Positions 1 through 13,366 of a stretch of 64,000 nucleotides of DNA are shown here, piece after piece. Source of the DNA: Pyxicephalus adspersus (lineage: Eukaryota > Chordata > Amphibia > Anura > Pyxicephalidae); contig NC_092859.1 in the NCBI RefSeq assembly GCF_032062135.1, forward strand, positions 84,659,157-84,723,156, written 5' to 3'. The notes below the pieces were generated by a model. The model saw only the letters and a list, made by a program, of their open reading frames with translations. It was not told the origin of the DNA and made no database searches. Each line of letters starts with the position of its first letter. The first letter of the stretch is position 1. The translations under genes were made by a program, and so were the position numbers.

Positions 1-756
1 GCACAGTTTTAAATGGAATCTGATCTGTTCATTGCACAGCAGACTGTTAGTGGCAAGTGAGTCACAGGGTTGACTAAACATACATCGCTATAGAATGGAA
101 ATCCTGAGGAAGTGCTGATCTAAGTTTAGCATCCACCAGCTCAGCAACAAATACAAACAAAAGGGCACATGTTCAAGGTGCACTACTCAAGTGACATGAA
201 AGCTGTGGTGGAATTCAATTAGTGTAGCCTAGGCAGTATTTTCCTTTAACCCAAGTAAGTGTGGTTTGTAACTTGCTCATTTACATTAGAGCAGCAAGCT
301 TGTGCCTGTGTTTTAAGCAAAATTTAATGAGGAATTCTTGGCCGTTAAACAGGTTGTATAGAGTTAGAGGGAATGTGAGCAGGGTGCTGGCAGAACATAT
401 TTATGGTATGCTGACAACTGGTAATTATTGTGAGGATTGGAAGAGACAAGTATGGATAGAGTTACTGTTTAAAGGGGAAAGTACAAAGTTTTATAAATGC
501 TCTTTTTGCATTTTTTTTAAAATACAGATGAGAAAAAATGGAGATGAGTTTGGCATTTAATGCAGTGGAAAAGCAAAGCTATTTTTCTCTGTAGCACAGC
601 ATAGTTACATTGTTAATGGCTTAAAGTTATATTAATCTTGTTGCACCTGATGAGCTAGCATTGTATACCCGTGTAGCTTTTTCTCCTGCCATTTCATTGC
701 ACAGCACAATCTCAAATGTTTGGCCAAATTCTTAATATATCCTGGCCGGCACAAAC

Positions 757-790
757 GGTGGAGGGTGGCAGCATCATGTTTTGGCCCTTC
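757..790 (+). mobile_element. Possible short Tc1-like transposase scrap
   Basis: A short string reading GGTGGAGGGTGGCAGCATCA followed by TGTTTTGG resembles a conserved block of Tc1-like transposase genes. No flanking transposase sequence could be followed, so this may be chance or a very old remnant. Confidence 0.25.
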
Positions 791-1659
791 AGCCAGAGAG
801 AAAGAGTGTAAGAAAATATTGATATAGTATTGCAGTATTATGATTTATCTGTATGGATTCCAAAAAAAACACTTGTTTGCCTGGTTTCCTTGCCAGCCCT
901 CCACAGCAATTGAAAATTCCAGATCGTGGTCAGTATTGCTTGAAACAATGGCATTCCCTAACCCCATTATGTTTCTGCTATTGACAACTACCAGCCAATG
1001 GGATGGCCATATCATGTAGCATGATGTTTCTTTTTCCAACAGTATTTAATCTTTTTGCCAGTGGGACTTGGTGGTAACAAGCTGTGTTGGCATATGCATT
1101 TTTATGCATATTGATAGAGGAATGGAAAAGTTTGCAATACTGTCCACAATCTAGATTTTTGGGGTATATGGGCTCCCAAGGAGGAATGCATCCAGTTTGG
1201 AACTTGTACAACCTCTGAACCACTAAATAGTGTGAGTGTAATGATTTTTAGCCAACATAACGGGAATAGATTTTTGGGGTGCACCATTTATGTTAGCACT
1301 TATTTTACAACATTGGTTTACAAATTCTCATCTACTAAAAACTGGCATACTTTGAACCTTTTTAAAGCAGGATATAAAAAATGTAAGCAATTTTTTTTTA
1401 CTGATATATGCAAATAAAAGGAGAGATGTTTCTGTTACAGGGTCTGGCTGCATAAAAAAGTAAAACCTATTTTTATGCATTAGATAGTGTGTACATTCCA
1501 ATATATCGCCTTTCTTACAGTAACGCTACATTTTGAGTTGTAACCCCATATCATAATATGTATCAACTTGACAGATTCTGGTCAATATACAGCCCTATTT
1601 GATATACTTTCATTGTTGTCATACTGTTTTGGGTTTTTGTGGGCATTACACTAAAGAAA

Positions 1660-1660
<1 letters not shown>

Positions 1661-1691
<31 letters not shown>
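1661..1691 (+). repeat. (GTA)n microsatellite
   Basis: About ten uninterrupted copies of the trinucleotide AGT/GTA. Confidence 0.95.
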
Positions 1692-2200
1692 ACACTTAGG
1701 AGGAGAACAAGCAATCCTGTCCATAACTGTGGAATAAACACAAAAAAGTAGCCAGGGAGAAGTCCCAAAGACCTACAATGGTAGTTACTCCAAAGAAGTA
1801 ATACAAAAACATGACTTTGTTTACTTTCACCATCTCTGAAGTTTGTAGCGGCACACTGTCACCTTACCAATATTAAGAACATGAAAAGAATCGGCCTCCC
1901 CCTGCTCTATATGAAAACATTTTATTAATAATGTTGACCAAAGAAACAATCCCTTACATTGATGGTCAGTTAGAATTGAATTATCCTAATTGTTCAGTAA
2001 AGAAGATAAGACCTTTTATTGGGATCAGGTATTTGAACCCCTAAATTGGGTGGGTAGTGAGGAAAGAACCCCTTAGTGGGTCATTGAGATTAAAAATTCC
2101 TTTTAATTGTAGTCAAGCGAAGTACAAGATCTGGCTATAAAGATAAATGGCAGTATGCCTGACACTTGTGTTAACTTAAGACATCAAAGCCACACTAGAC

Positions 2201-2400
2201 ATTTATTAAAGCTCTCCAGGAGAGAATATACTAGAGAGATCCTGTGTGAGCCAGCAAACCTGGAATGGATTTCCTAAAATAATTTGCTATAATTTGGCAA
2301 ATGTTTTAAATCCTGGACCAGATCCAGGGACCATTCCAGGCTGGATTACCCAGGTTTACTCAATATAGTCTCTGTTCCCCAGCCTTTGATATATTGGGCC
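2201..2400. mobile_element. Foldback miniature DNA element (family A, copy 1)
   Basis: Begins with TTTATTAAAGCTCTCCA and contains inverted internal blocks: CAAACCTGGAATGGAT on one side, GACCATTCCAGGCTGGAT on the other. It is the same family as 42074-42277. The right terminal repeat is degraded. Long imperfect palindromes like this are typical of non-autonomous foldback elements in frogs. Confidence 0.65.
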
Positions 2401-3365
2401 ACTTGTCATTAGTCTGATGATTGTGCTGAAGTTAGCAACAGTAAATCAGCTTTGATAGTATTTTTAGAGTTTTAAATCAAAGAGTACTTTTTGCTTTTTT
2501 TTTATATTTTATTTAGGGTGTAAGGAAACTTATTTTTTGAACCCATATGTAACATGTTAACACAAAAGAAAATATTCTAACTCTTATTAATAGATTCTAT
2601 AGATTATTATTTTCAGTAAAAAGAAAATGTAGAACCATTCTTTTAGGAAAAGCCTGTTTAATAAATACCCGCATCTAGAATTTCTTTGCAGGTCTTTCGG
2701 CTTGAAATGACACCATTCATTTGTTGTTACATACTTGGAACATTAGTGTGTGTTTGTACATGCACTGCTGTGATAAATGTAAAAGAAAATGGTAATGAAA
2801 GTTGCAGTAAAGTGAAATCTAAGAGCACATATATGCTGTCTTGGTGTTGGCAAGCCCAGCCGTTCAGCAACCTGCCATCTGCCCCTTGTGAAGGATTAAA
2901 TAACTAAAAAAAAAAAACATTTCCTATGTTCTTGCATTTCCACAGAACACATTATGATGAATTTCTGCCTGATTCAAGCTATTTTAAGGCTGACATTGCC
3001 TCTTATGTTCCCCTTTCTTATGTCTGCTTTCATTTTCGCAATTGGTAGTTTATTTAAGGTTTTTTACATTTCTGTTTGGACAGAGAACAGTCTTTTTATT
3101 GCTATCTCTTTGTTTATGCTTAGCCACTTGGTTACATTGCAGGATATAGGCAGACCAAAAAGGCTAAAACAGAGCTCTGGAAATTATTCCAATATTTGTA
3201 GGTAATGGCCCTTATCTATTAAATGTGATTCTCAAGATAAATAATAAACCCATTTGAAGGAAATCCCTCAGTGAAGTAACATGGAATGGCCCTCATCTTA
3301 CTGCAGTTTGAAGTACTTGAATGCTGCCTACATTACAGTTTATGGTCAGGTAAAAAAATAAAAAA

Positions 3366-3649
3366 NNNNNNNNNNNNNNNNNNNNNNNNNNNNNNNNNNN
3401 NNNNNNNNNNNNNNNNNNNNNNNNNNNNNNNNNNNNNNNNNNNNNNNNNNNNNNNNNNNNNNNNNNNNNNNNNNNNNNNNNNNNNNNNNNNNNNNNNNNN
3501 NNNNNNNNNNNNNNNNNNNNNNNNNNNNNNNNNNNNNNNNNNNNNNNNNNNNNNNNNNNNNNNNNNNNNNNNNNNNNNNNNNNNNNNNNNNNNNNNNNNN
3601 NNNNNNNNNNNNNNNNNNNNNNNNNNNNNNNNNNNNNNNNNNNNNNNNN
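3366..3649. other. Assembly gap (284 N)
   Basis: Run of N inside an SRGAP1 intron. It may hide an exon or repeat. Confidence 1.
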
Positions 3650-4473
3650 TAAGTCAAGCATAATATTCCATGAATAGTGACATGCTTCATTTGTATTGTA
3701 GTTTTTTTAGGTTTAAAAAAATTCTCTTAGAAGACATGTAAGCCCTAACTGAATTACAATTTTTTGTTCAAGTACCAATTATCATAAAAAAAACAGTTGA
3801 ATGTTTTTTTTTTTTTAGCTGCCTAATATGTGGTAAAATGGCCACTTGTAGTCACCACTACTTTACTATAAAATTAAACTTAAAAGGTAAAGTTATCCTG
3901 CCGTTTAGGAACATCTAGAAATGGTAAATGCGTTTAAACAGTACTCTGAAAACCTACTGCTGTCCTGAAAAATAATATTCCACTTTCTGATATGTGAATG
4001 TGCCTAGGCATTTCTGTACGTAGTCTCAAAGCCATAAATCTGCAGTGTGACATATAACGCACTGCTGCCACTGACTGCTTTTTGCCATTTTTAAGTCCAT
4101 AACAAGGAGAAATCAGTTGCAGGGAAACCACAGGCAATTTTGATGACTAGTGTTTATCCTAGTACTGGCTTGTCTTGGCATATCTTCCAGAGTTTAGTTC
4201 CTTTTTAAGTACTGTATATGGCCAAAAAAAAAGAGAAGATCTGTACACATCCGTTACGAAGGTCTGATTTCTTAATTAATTGAACTGGTAATAAAATAGG
4301 GATGTTTAAATTAAAGTACCCACTGTCAAACTGATTTTGATTTTCAAATTCAAATGTCACAGCCTTAAAGATACGAGTGTATTTTAATAAACTGCATATC
4401 TATATACTGTACATCCAGTACAAATCAAGAAATCAAATTATATATTTTAATATATATTTTTTTCGTTTTACAG

Positions 4474-5555
4474 GCGTGGAGAATCTCTGTGAGAGAGCCA
4501 TTCACATCAGAAAAATACTATTGACATTACCCAGGACTGTGCTCATTGTCATGAGATACCTCTTTGCATTCCTCAACCAGTAAGTAGCATTCAATGCCCT
4601 GACAAAAACCTTCTCGATTTATCACCATTCTATAGGATACAAATGTGCTGAACCAATATTTTGGTTAATAATTAATGTGCATTGTGTATATTGCTAAATT
4701 TGTTTATTTTTTTAATAAAAGTGGAGTTCTCTTAGTAGTATGCTATTCATCTCGACTTCTGTTTTTAATCACATAGGAAGTTTTAACTTAAAGTTCCAGA
4801 ATCCTAAAAGCATTGCATTGATGTAACACTAAAAAAAAAGTTAAGCACTGCTGGTCTAATTGTTAATGTGAAGTGACATTACAAAGCAGTCTAAAATTCT
4901 GCTTTCACTGAGCATAACTAAGTTGTGGAAAACAAAGTGCATCTGTAAAAGGCTACATCGGAGAAGAATGATAATGCTTTTAACTTGACTTTGGAGTTAA
5001 TTTAAAGCAGAACTATCTTTTAACAAAACAAAAACCATGACCCTTACCTGTACTTGCGCCGAGCCCTTAATACCTCTGAAATCAAATTCCATTCAGTCTA
5101 GCACCATGCCAGAGGAAATCAGCATGCATGAGACTGGTTTCCCAGTCTTTACTATGGAAGAAGAGTGGTCCTCCCCTTCTAACTAAAATAAATGTATTAA
5201 AATACCTTTTATCCTCCTATGTTCACATTTATAATTGTAACCATTCTTCTTATTCTCATTTGCAGCCAATCAGAGCTACCTTGAAAATGAAACAGTCTCT
5301 TAAATAGTTTTTTTTTCTTTCCCCATGCAGCCTCTCTCAGTATAGTGATGAGAATATGATGGATCCATATAACCTGGCCATTTGTTTTGGCCCCACATTA
5401 ATGCCTGTTCCCGACGTACAAGACCAGGTGTCCTGTCAGGCCCATGTGAATGAAATCATTAAAACTATCATCATTCATCATGAGAGTATTTTCCCAGATG
5501 CTAAAGAACTGGAGGGTCCAGTTTATGAGAAATGCATGGCTGGAGATGACTACTG
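4474..5555 (+). CDS. SRGAP1: SRGAP1 exons encoding the distal RhoGAP domain
   Basis: Exon 4474-4579 reads [19 protein letters not shown] and on to RYLFAFLN. Exon 5331-5555 reads [20 protein letters not shown] and ends CMAGDDYW/C at the junction. The codon for His is split CA|C across the intron, and the next boundary splits Cys as TG|T. The conserved Asn in the [13 protein letters not shown] block belongs to the GTPase-contacting face known in RhoGAP domains. The intron between them (4580-5330) shows nothing else. Confidence 0.95.
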
Positions 5556-8500
5556 GTAGGTCGAGAAATCTGTTATTTTTTAGCATGTTGATTGAGTAGA
5601 ACATGATTTTTGTTATTACTAAGCAGTTGTAAGACCTGTAATTATAAAGCTGGAACTACATATGCATTCAGCTTGCAGTCTTTCACCTTTCAAGTTTGTT
5701 ACTTCACAGACCAATTACATTATTCCTACGCAAACTAATAATTGATGCACATTGCATTCTTCCTCTGGATACATGTCCTGGTAATTATGGTGTAGTGATT
5801 TGTTTATAGTAGAATATCTTCACCTTTTCTAAAATAAAGTAAGTTTTAAGCCACCAAAATTGGCCTTCACTTTTTTTTTCAGTCTGCCTGTTTCCTCACT
5901 GTTTGTAAATCTCTCTGTTCATCTAGAACAAATGGTCATTATGATCTGTTCTAGCAAAATTTTCTGATCACATACGGCACGTGATCATTTTTATGCTTGA
6001 TCAATTTCTACTTTTCCAACATCGTTATTTTATATACAGTTATTTACAATACTTGTTTTGATTTATGAAGTCCTCTGGGTAATTCAGATGGGCCTGGTTT
6101 TTGTTGTATGTAAAATAAACTGAGCTAAACTGACAGGTTGAAAAGGGGTTAAGCTATAGAGTTTCCTGCCTTAATGTTATTCATTTGCAGAGGAAGAGAA
6201 GAGTACAAGACCGTTCTAAAAAAGAACAAATGTTAAAATAAAACAAAATGTTAAAATAGGGAATAACTTGATGTATGGCATCATAAGAATTATTACAATA
6301 TTACAAACTGCTTTCTTTAAGTTTACGCTGACTTTAGAATTTAGTAATTTGCATTTAGCTCTTCATCTAGCATAATAGTTGTATTTTTTTGTCTTCTTGC
6401 TTTACTAGTGACAGCCCATACAGTGAACATGGCACATTAGATGAAGTGGATCATGATGGCGGCACAGAAACCCACACGAGTGAAGATGGTATGGTTTTTG
6501 TATTATTGCCTCAACCTAAATATAATTTTAAACTGCCATTAATTTAAGTGTCTCACATTTTCTCACTAACAGAAAATGGAAAAAAAATATATCTGTGGTT
6601 TGAGATTGTTAAATTGCCTGAGTGTACTGCTTGCAATAAGAGGTGATAACTAGATAATAAAAAATGCAGTGGAACTTCACATATATAGAAACAAGCATGC
6701 ATGTCTGGAGAGGACAGAAATTATATATGTGGAAGTTTACATATATAGTAACATTTTAAACAATAGAACCACACAAATGGCAGAGCCTTGGATAAACCAG
6801 AAAGCAGTGACCATGTTTTATCTTGAACATGCTGTTCTAAAGATTGATTAAGCCATCAAGACCTATGGTAGTACTTCCTTACTAAATCATGGCATGACAG
6901 AACTGCCATACAAGAGAGGCTTCATGTACGGCCTATATTTGTGTTTAATACCTGCAAAAACCTGTTGCTTTTGCCAGAAATATAATGAACAGATAAGTTT
7001 ATCCTCTAAATTCAGGGATAGGGAATACTGAACTGTCCACCCCAGTTTCTCTGTATAGGGGTGGCCCTGTTTGTAGTGCATGGAGGTGGGGACCCATTTG
7101 TGGTCCTAAGCTGCTGGATTTCTGAAAATTATGGAAGAGATGTGTAGCAGACGATCAGTTTTTACAAACAAAAATGCATTGTTGAAAGACGTTAGATCGT
7201 TGTAATACGGTAAATTAGGTGATTAGTAAATATAGCCATTGTGTTTCAGGTAAACAGGCACCACTCTTCTTCAGGGCATTTCTTCAGAGAAACTGAAGCA
7301 TCAGTTGCTTGATGTCCCATATTAAGGGCCTATGACCTGAAAACCATCAGCACATTTTGCCATGATCCAAAGCCACCCAACAATCTGTTTCTACAATCGG
7401 CTACACTGTTTATCAGAATTGTTTTGAAATGTCTCAATGAAGTTTATAGCCCTCTGCTGACAACTCTGCTCCGTCATACATGCAGTATATTATATTTTGT
7501 TTTTTGAGTTTAGATACATCTCAAACTTATTTGTTTCTATGGTAAATATCTTTTTTTTTTTTTTTTACTGTTCCCATACTGTTGGTCCAGTGCCTTTTTA
7601 GGTGAATTGTTTTATCCCTATTATGTTAATACATTTATCTGAGTTTATAAATTAAATGAAATAGTTTGAAAATATATAAATGTATGCTTCTGGGCTTTTT
7701 GACATAAGTATTCCAGGAGGCAGCAGGTTTCCTATTTAGTCTTTACTGTCCTGGCTGTAAAATCTGGAGAAGTTGGAAATTAAAAAAAAATGTAAAAAGT
7801 AATTTAAAAAATAAAAAGCTTTTTTTTCCATTATGTAAAGAAGACGTGCATACACTTCAATAATAGGTCCACTCTAGCAGGATGATTTAAATACAAAAAT
7901 AAAAAACCTTAAGTGTAGAAAAAGGAATCTTTGGTATTAAATGTACACAAATGTGTTTTAAAATAATTACCGCTTTATAATGAACTGTGGACAAATAGAT
8001 ATCTAATCATCGCAGTGCTGATCTGCATACATGCACACGCACAGGGATTTGCAGATCATATGCAGGGATTGCCTACACCATCTGTGCATTCATGTGTTTA
8101 CATACTTTTACAGGGAGTTCTCTATTTGTCTGGGATTGGGCAAAGAAGGCCCTGCACACAAACTCCAAAATATGATAACCTTGAGCATGTATGTGTTCAG
8201 GATAGTCAGTGAGTTTGTTCAGAATATAAGAACAGTGACATAAATGTATTGTTCAGAAATAAAAGTCTGGAAATAATTCTTATTTTAGCACAATTTATTT
8301 AAATGCACTTCTTTTCTATTTATAGATTGTGATTTATACATTTCATTCTGGCTTTTATTGTGGGTAATGTACTTAAATATATTTAACTCTGTCATGTTTG
8401 CAGGTAGGCGATATAAAACATACTAACAATAGTGTGCTACATTACAGCCTATGCTTCTGTGCACAGAAAAGGATTTTTGTCATCACAAACATAATGTATT

Positions 8501-11500
8501 TGAAAAATGATCTAGTTTATTTTCATTGGTTGATGTAATTGGTTACAATATTCAGTATGTTCAGCCAGGTTTATTAATGGAAAACCCCACATGTGTGCCT
8601 TGATGCAAAAGTAGATTACACCCAACACAGATTGTGGCTTTAAAGAAATAATTTATGAGCACACTAAACTGCCTTGAATTTTGTTTTTTGCTGCAGATTT
8701 CATAGGTCAGCAAATTGTGTGTTTGTTACTATTGATTGGGCTTATTCTGCTTCACAAGCATGTCGGAAAATAACATTATTGATTGGTAGCACCGTACATC
8801 TCCCAATCAAATGGTATTTGCTGAGATTTATTTACTCTTTACAATTAAAATGGATAAACAGATCTAATCTTAGTATTACATATTGACATGCAGCTTTTAA
8901 TTTAATTTGTTGTGGCTTCATCTACTTGATATTCTGAAATAAAATATATAACATTTAACTAGCTCTATCCAGTGACTGCAGTTCGTTGCCTTCCTGACAG
9001 GGTCACGTTCAAAAATCTTTTCTATATGTTATAAATTACAAAATAGGATGTTTCTCATAGCAGATGTCTGTTTGCATTTTGTTCCATGAGCAAAAATTCC
9101 AGTAAGAATTTGACTGGTTGCTATGGACAAAAGCTTGACAGTTTATATAGAACATAATTTATGGATTTACTCTGGTGTTTTCTGGGTATTGTTAAGTTAC
9201 ATTGGCACTACAATTTAAAGTTGCATTGGGCTTTCCTTTTTTCCTTCAAAGCAAATGCAAATGAATCCTATATAAGTATATAGTATGGATGGTGGCTTAT
9301 TAGATCCTAGCACAAAAGGAACTGATTTGACAAGTTCAGTTTTCTCTGTAAGTTGTAGTACATAACTTGCTGGAACCATGGTTTAGACTTGGACTTTGGA
9401 TGTTTGTTTTCTAATTATTACAACAAGGTGGTTTGTGTCACTAATTATTCAATTTAAAAAAATGTTGGCTCTGCCTGCAGTTTTGAGGCATACATGTAAA
9501 TAGATGGACAGACAAGCAAAGTAGAGTGGTATAGGTGACCCATTATTCATGTTTTAGTACAAATTCCTTAAGCTTCGGGTGTACAGTGTGACTTGCGTGT
9601 GTATTCTTTCTGTTCATTGGGATGTTGTATTACTACCGCAACCAATTAAATACCAGTGCACAACCTCATGGTTGTCAGAATTTCACACATAGGTAATTGG
9701 ATTGGGGTGACATTTAAAGACTGGTACTGAGACATTTACAAGGCCCAATGGAGTGGTCATAGGCTATATATTGCAATAGCTATATCAATCTTATAATCGC
9801 CCTGTACAGACGGTTACACATAAATTGGAGACAGGAGATTGACAGGATACCATCTGGACAAGCGTTTGCTGGAACATGGTTGCAGTTCTTTTGAAGTCTG
9901 CTGGTCTCAGAATGTGTTCACTGTTACAAAGGACAATGGTGTTTAGTCTGTAAACAAAGCAGCGCTGTTTGTTATACCTTTAATTTCTCAACCTCTCTAC
10001 CCACTCATAAAAAGGAAAGTGCAACATGAAAGTGTTTCTAAGTGGTGCTTTGTGCTTGGATATGCAGATCTAATAAATGTCAGTTTAGCTGAACAGAGCA
10101 GTTAAAGTACATTTATTGAACGCTAAATTAAAACTCAATTTGTAAAATTCAGCTTGGATGAGGTTCCTTTAAGCAATATTGAATATAAGCTGGAAAAGTA
10201 TCAACTTTGTGTAATGTGGTAAGAATATGCAGTTGTGTATTATATTGTCTTTTTGGAAATTGATGTGTTAGGAACCATTGTTATCTGTCTGGCAAGCAGT
10301 ACACATCACCTTATTCCCTAACTAGTTTTTGTGACACAGCTAACTATATATATTTTATTCAATCTACACAGAGCCTGCCTGTAGAGAGTCAAATTATTTC
10401 TCCAATTCTTTACACTGGGTCATCCATACTACTACTACAAGCAAAGAGAATTATACCTGATCTCTACTGTTTTCTAAATAAGATTCCAATATACTCATTA
10501 GAAACCAGGGCATGAAAAATCATCACCATGCAGCTTTAGGATTCTGAAAGATTTCTAAAGCCCAGTTCCTGCAGTGTTACTGTAATTTGGTCATCTCATA
10601 CAGTTGGACATTCTGTGCTTTTTATGTTCTTTTCTTATAACCACAAAGCTTTAATAAGGCTCATCAAGTGAACCGGTGAGCTAATTTACTGGAGTTGGGA
10701 ATCTTTAAAAAAAAATGTTTCAAATATTGTGAAAAGTAAATTCCTGTCCACTGTAATTACTACATTACTACAAAACATACAGATAAGTGAACATGCATTT
10801 ACTTTTCACATGAATTGATAATTGAAGTAAATATTCACACTTCAAAATTCTTAATTTGGCCTCAGTGATCGTATTGGACTAAAAGAAATCGCCTAGAACC
10901 CGATGATTCATTTACTAGTGCTGTGAGTCTGTTTTTGCTTCCTATTTTAATCACAATAAAAAACCCAGATGACCATTATAGATTATCAATACCACACAAA
11001 AAATGGTAAAGGAGAGGTGCTATTTCTATTACTACTTTTACATTCCAAAGGACCCCCCCCATCCTAGTTTATATATAGGTTAAGGGTGGTAAGTTACCAA
11101 CCTCCACAAAATAAAGGATTGTGATTGATTCCTGCACAACTTTCCATAGGTAGGGTGGAGGAACCTTTTATCTTAGTGTTTTTATTTTTCTCCTGAGGGT
11201 ACCCATCTGGCTAGTGAGGAATATACAAGCTGAAATGGTCATGGAGCATACCTTAGCTGGTATTATGAATGATGTGGGGCCATGTCTTAATAAGGAAGAA
11301 CAATCTCCACCAAAACCTAGCTGTAAAGGGATGATGTGGACCGCTGGTACAGGTAGCTCTAGGTGAAGTCATTTTTGTTTGTGTTTCCCTTGACCAGAGC
11401 CTCCTTGTTCTCAGTTTAGTTTATTATAAATATGTCCGTTTGGCACTTTGATTAATAAATCGAGTAATAATTCTTTGGTTTTGTATTCAATTAATGAAAT

Positions 11501-13306
11501 AAATGAACAGTTTATAAATATTTAAAATTAAAAAGTTAAATTCTTTTAAAGGTGATTTTTGTATATAAGATTGCTGTACAATGAAGGTGTTTTAGATTTA
11601 CAGAAATGTGCAGCTCTGGCAATGGTCTTATTTATCTGCACAGTTACTAAAAAGTTTTCTTTTTATTGAAGGGTATACACTGGAGAACTGACTCGATCTA
11701 ATAACCAGACTGAACACAGAGCTGTACCCTGGGGCTAGGGAACTGTTCACATTAGTTCTGATATTCAGTCTGCTTCAAATGTGCCAGATTTGTTTCTAGC
11801 TTTCTTGACACCTTTTACCAATGTTATTGTGTTGTACAACAGGCTGACATTGGACATATCCTGATTTTTTTTAGTCATGCTGCCATTAGTTTGATAAAAT
11901 AAACCGCCCTCACCCCAGCTCTCTCTGAATGACCTGGTGCTTACACATTTTTTATCATAAGCTCAGCTGAATTGCCCTGGTTTGTGACAAGTTTTCTTTC
12001 TAAACCCAAGACCAAAAATACTGCCCTGGTATAGAAAGTGTGTTGAAACTACAGAACACTTCTCCCTCTCCTTTTCTCCATATCATAGAGGGGGTCATAT
12101 CAGGGCTCATACAGCAGAGGCACAGTGTTGTTGGCTCACTACAGGAAGTTGGCTTGTTCTCTATATCTCTGGCAAGATCATCAAGGCACTTTTTCATATG
12201 TGAAATGGATATGATCATATTGCTTTTATCTTCCTATCTACCCAAAACTGAACATTTTTTTAAGGATTTGCCTTACAGATCTTTTGTATTTTTTTTCTTA
12301 GGTTCACAAAAATGTCAGATTACCATATATTTATACAAAACTTTCTTGTGAATTCATTTGCAGAGTGTGAGCCAATTGAAGCCATAGCCAAATTTGATTA
12401 CACTGGAAGATCTGCACGAGAACTGTCATTTAAAAAGGGTGCATCACTACTTTTGTATCACCGTGCCTCTGAAGACTGGTGGGAAGGAAGACACAATGGA
12501 ATTGATGGCCTGGTACCCCACCAGTACATTGTAGTACAGGATATGTAAGTCCTAAAAGACCTCTGACATCTGAAAATTATTATTATATTATACAGTATTA
12601 TTACAGTACAGTAAAATGAATTGTGTCACTAAGATCTTTATCAAACTAATCTTATGTTGAATTTATCCTCGTGTTTAGGGATGATACGTTTTCGGATTCT
12701 TTAAGCCAGAAGGCAGATAGCGAAGCTAGCAGTGGGCCAGTAACTGAAGACAAATTATCATCCAAGGACATCAATTCACCTACTGAAAGACATCCTGACT
12801 TCTATTCAGGAAGGTGAGAGAGAGCACACCACAAGAAGTTCAGAAAAGTCAGCTATTCATTCATGTGCCTGCATTATCAAATCAATTTGAAAAATAGTTA
12901 CTTGTATCTCTCTTTAACAAAACACAGAAAATGTAGCAGAAGCAATCAGTGGGGTTCATCAGCCGAGAACGTTGTCTGTTTGAAACCCTAAAAACAGCTT
13001 TAAAGAAAGTGGAGAGGGAATTTTATTGTTTGTTTCAGTTTAGTAGCTAAAACTGCAAATGTTTACTCTAGAATTTCTCTATGATTGTGTTCTAAATTAA
13101 CCCCTCTAGCATTCTAATTCTGTCCATATTTATTTATTTAAATTTATTTTACATTGTAGGATATAATTCATAGGTATAACTCACCAAAATGTGTCCAATA
13201 TTTAATAAATTTCATCATAATCTTAAAAATTAAAAAAAAAAACACAAAATCTGTTAAAAAAAAAAAAAAATAGTGAAACATAACTGTACAGTAGTACATG
13301 TGTGTG

Positions 13307-13366
<60 letters not shown>

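Larger units (their letters stand above)
1..4473 (+). other. SRGAP1: Upstream intronic sequence of SRGAP1 (no visible exon)
   Basis: No coding exon is recognisable before 4474, although the SRGAP1 exon there starts with two bases of a split codon, so at least one RhoGAP exon must lie upstream. The preceding exon is outside the window or inside the gap at 3366-3649. The stretch holds a (GTA)n run, a foldback miniature element near 2.2-2.4 kb and a possible Tc1 scrap near 757. Otherwise it is AT-rich and featureless. Confidence 0.6.

Noticed and set aside
3286..3690. ORFs crossing the first gap
   Set aside because: They consist almost entirely of unknown bases.
12000..12351. Short ORFs just before the SH3 exon
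   Set aside because: They run through intron sequence and the acceptor. No similarity to SRGAP proteins before 12364.
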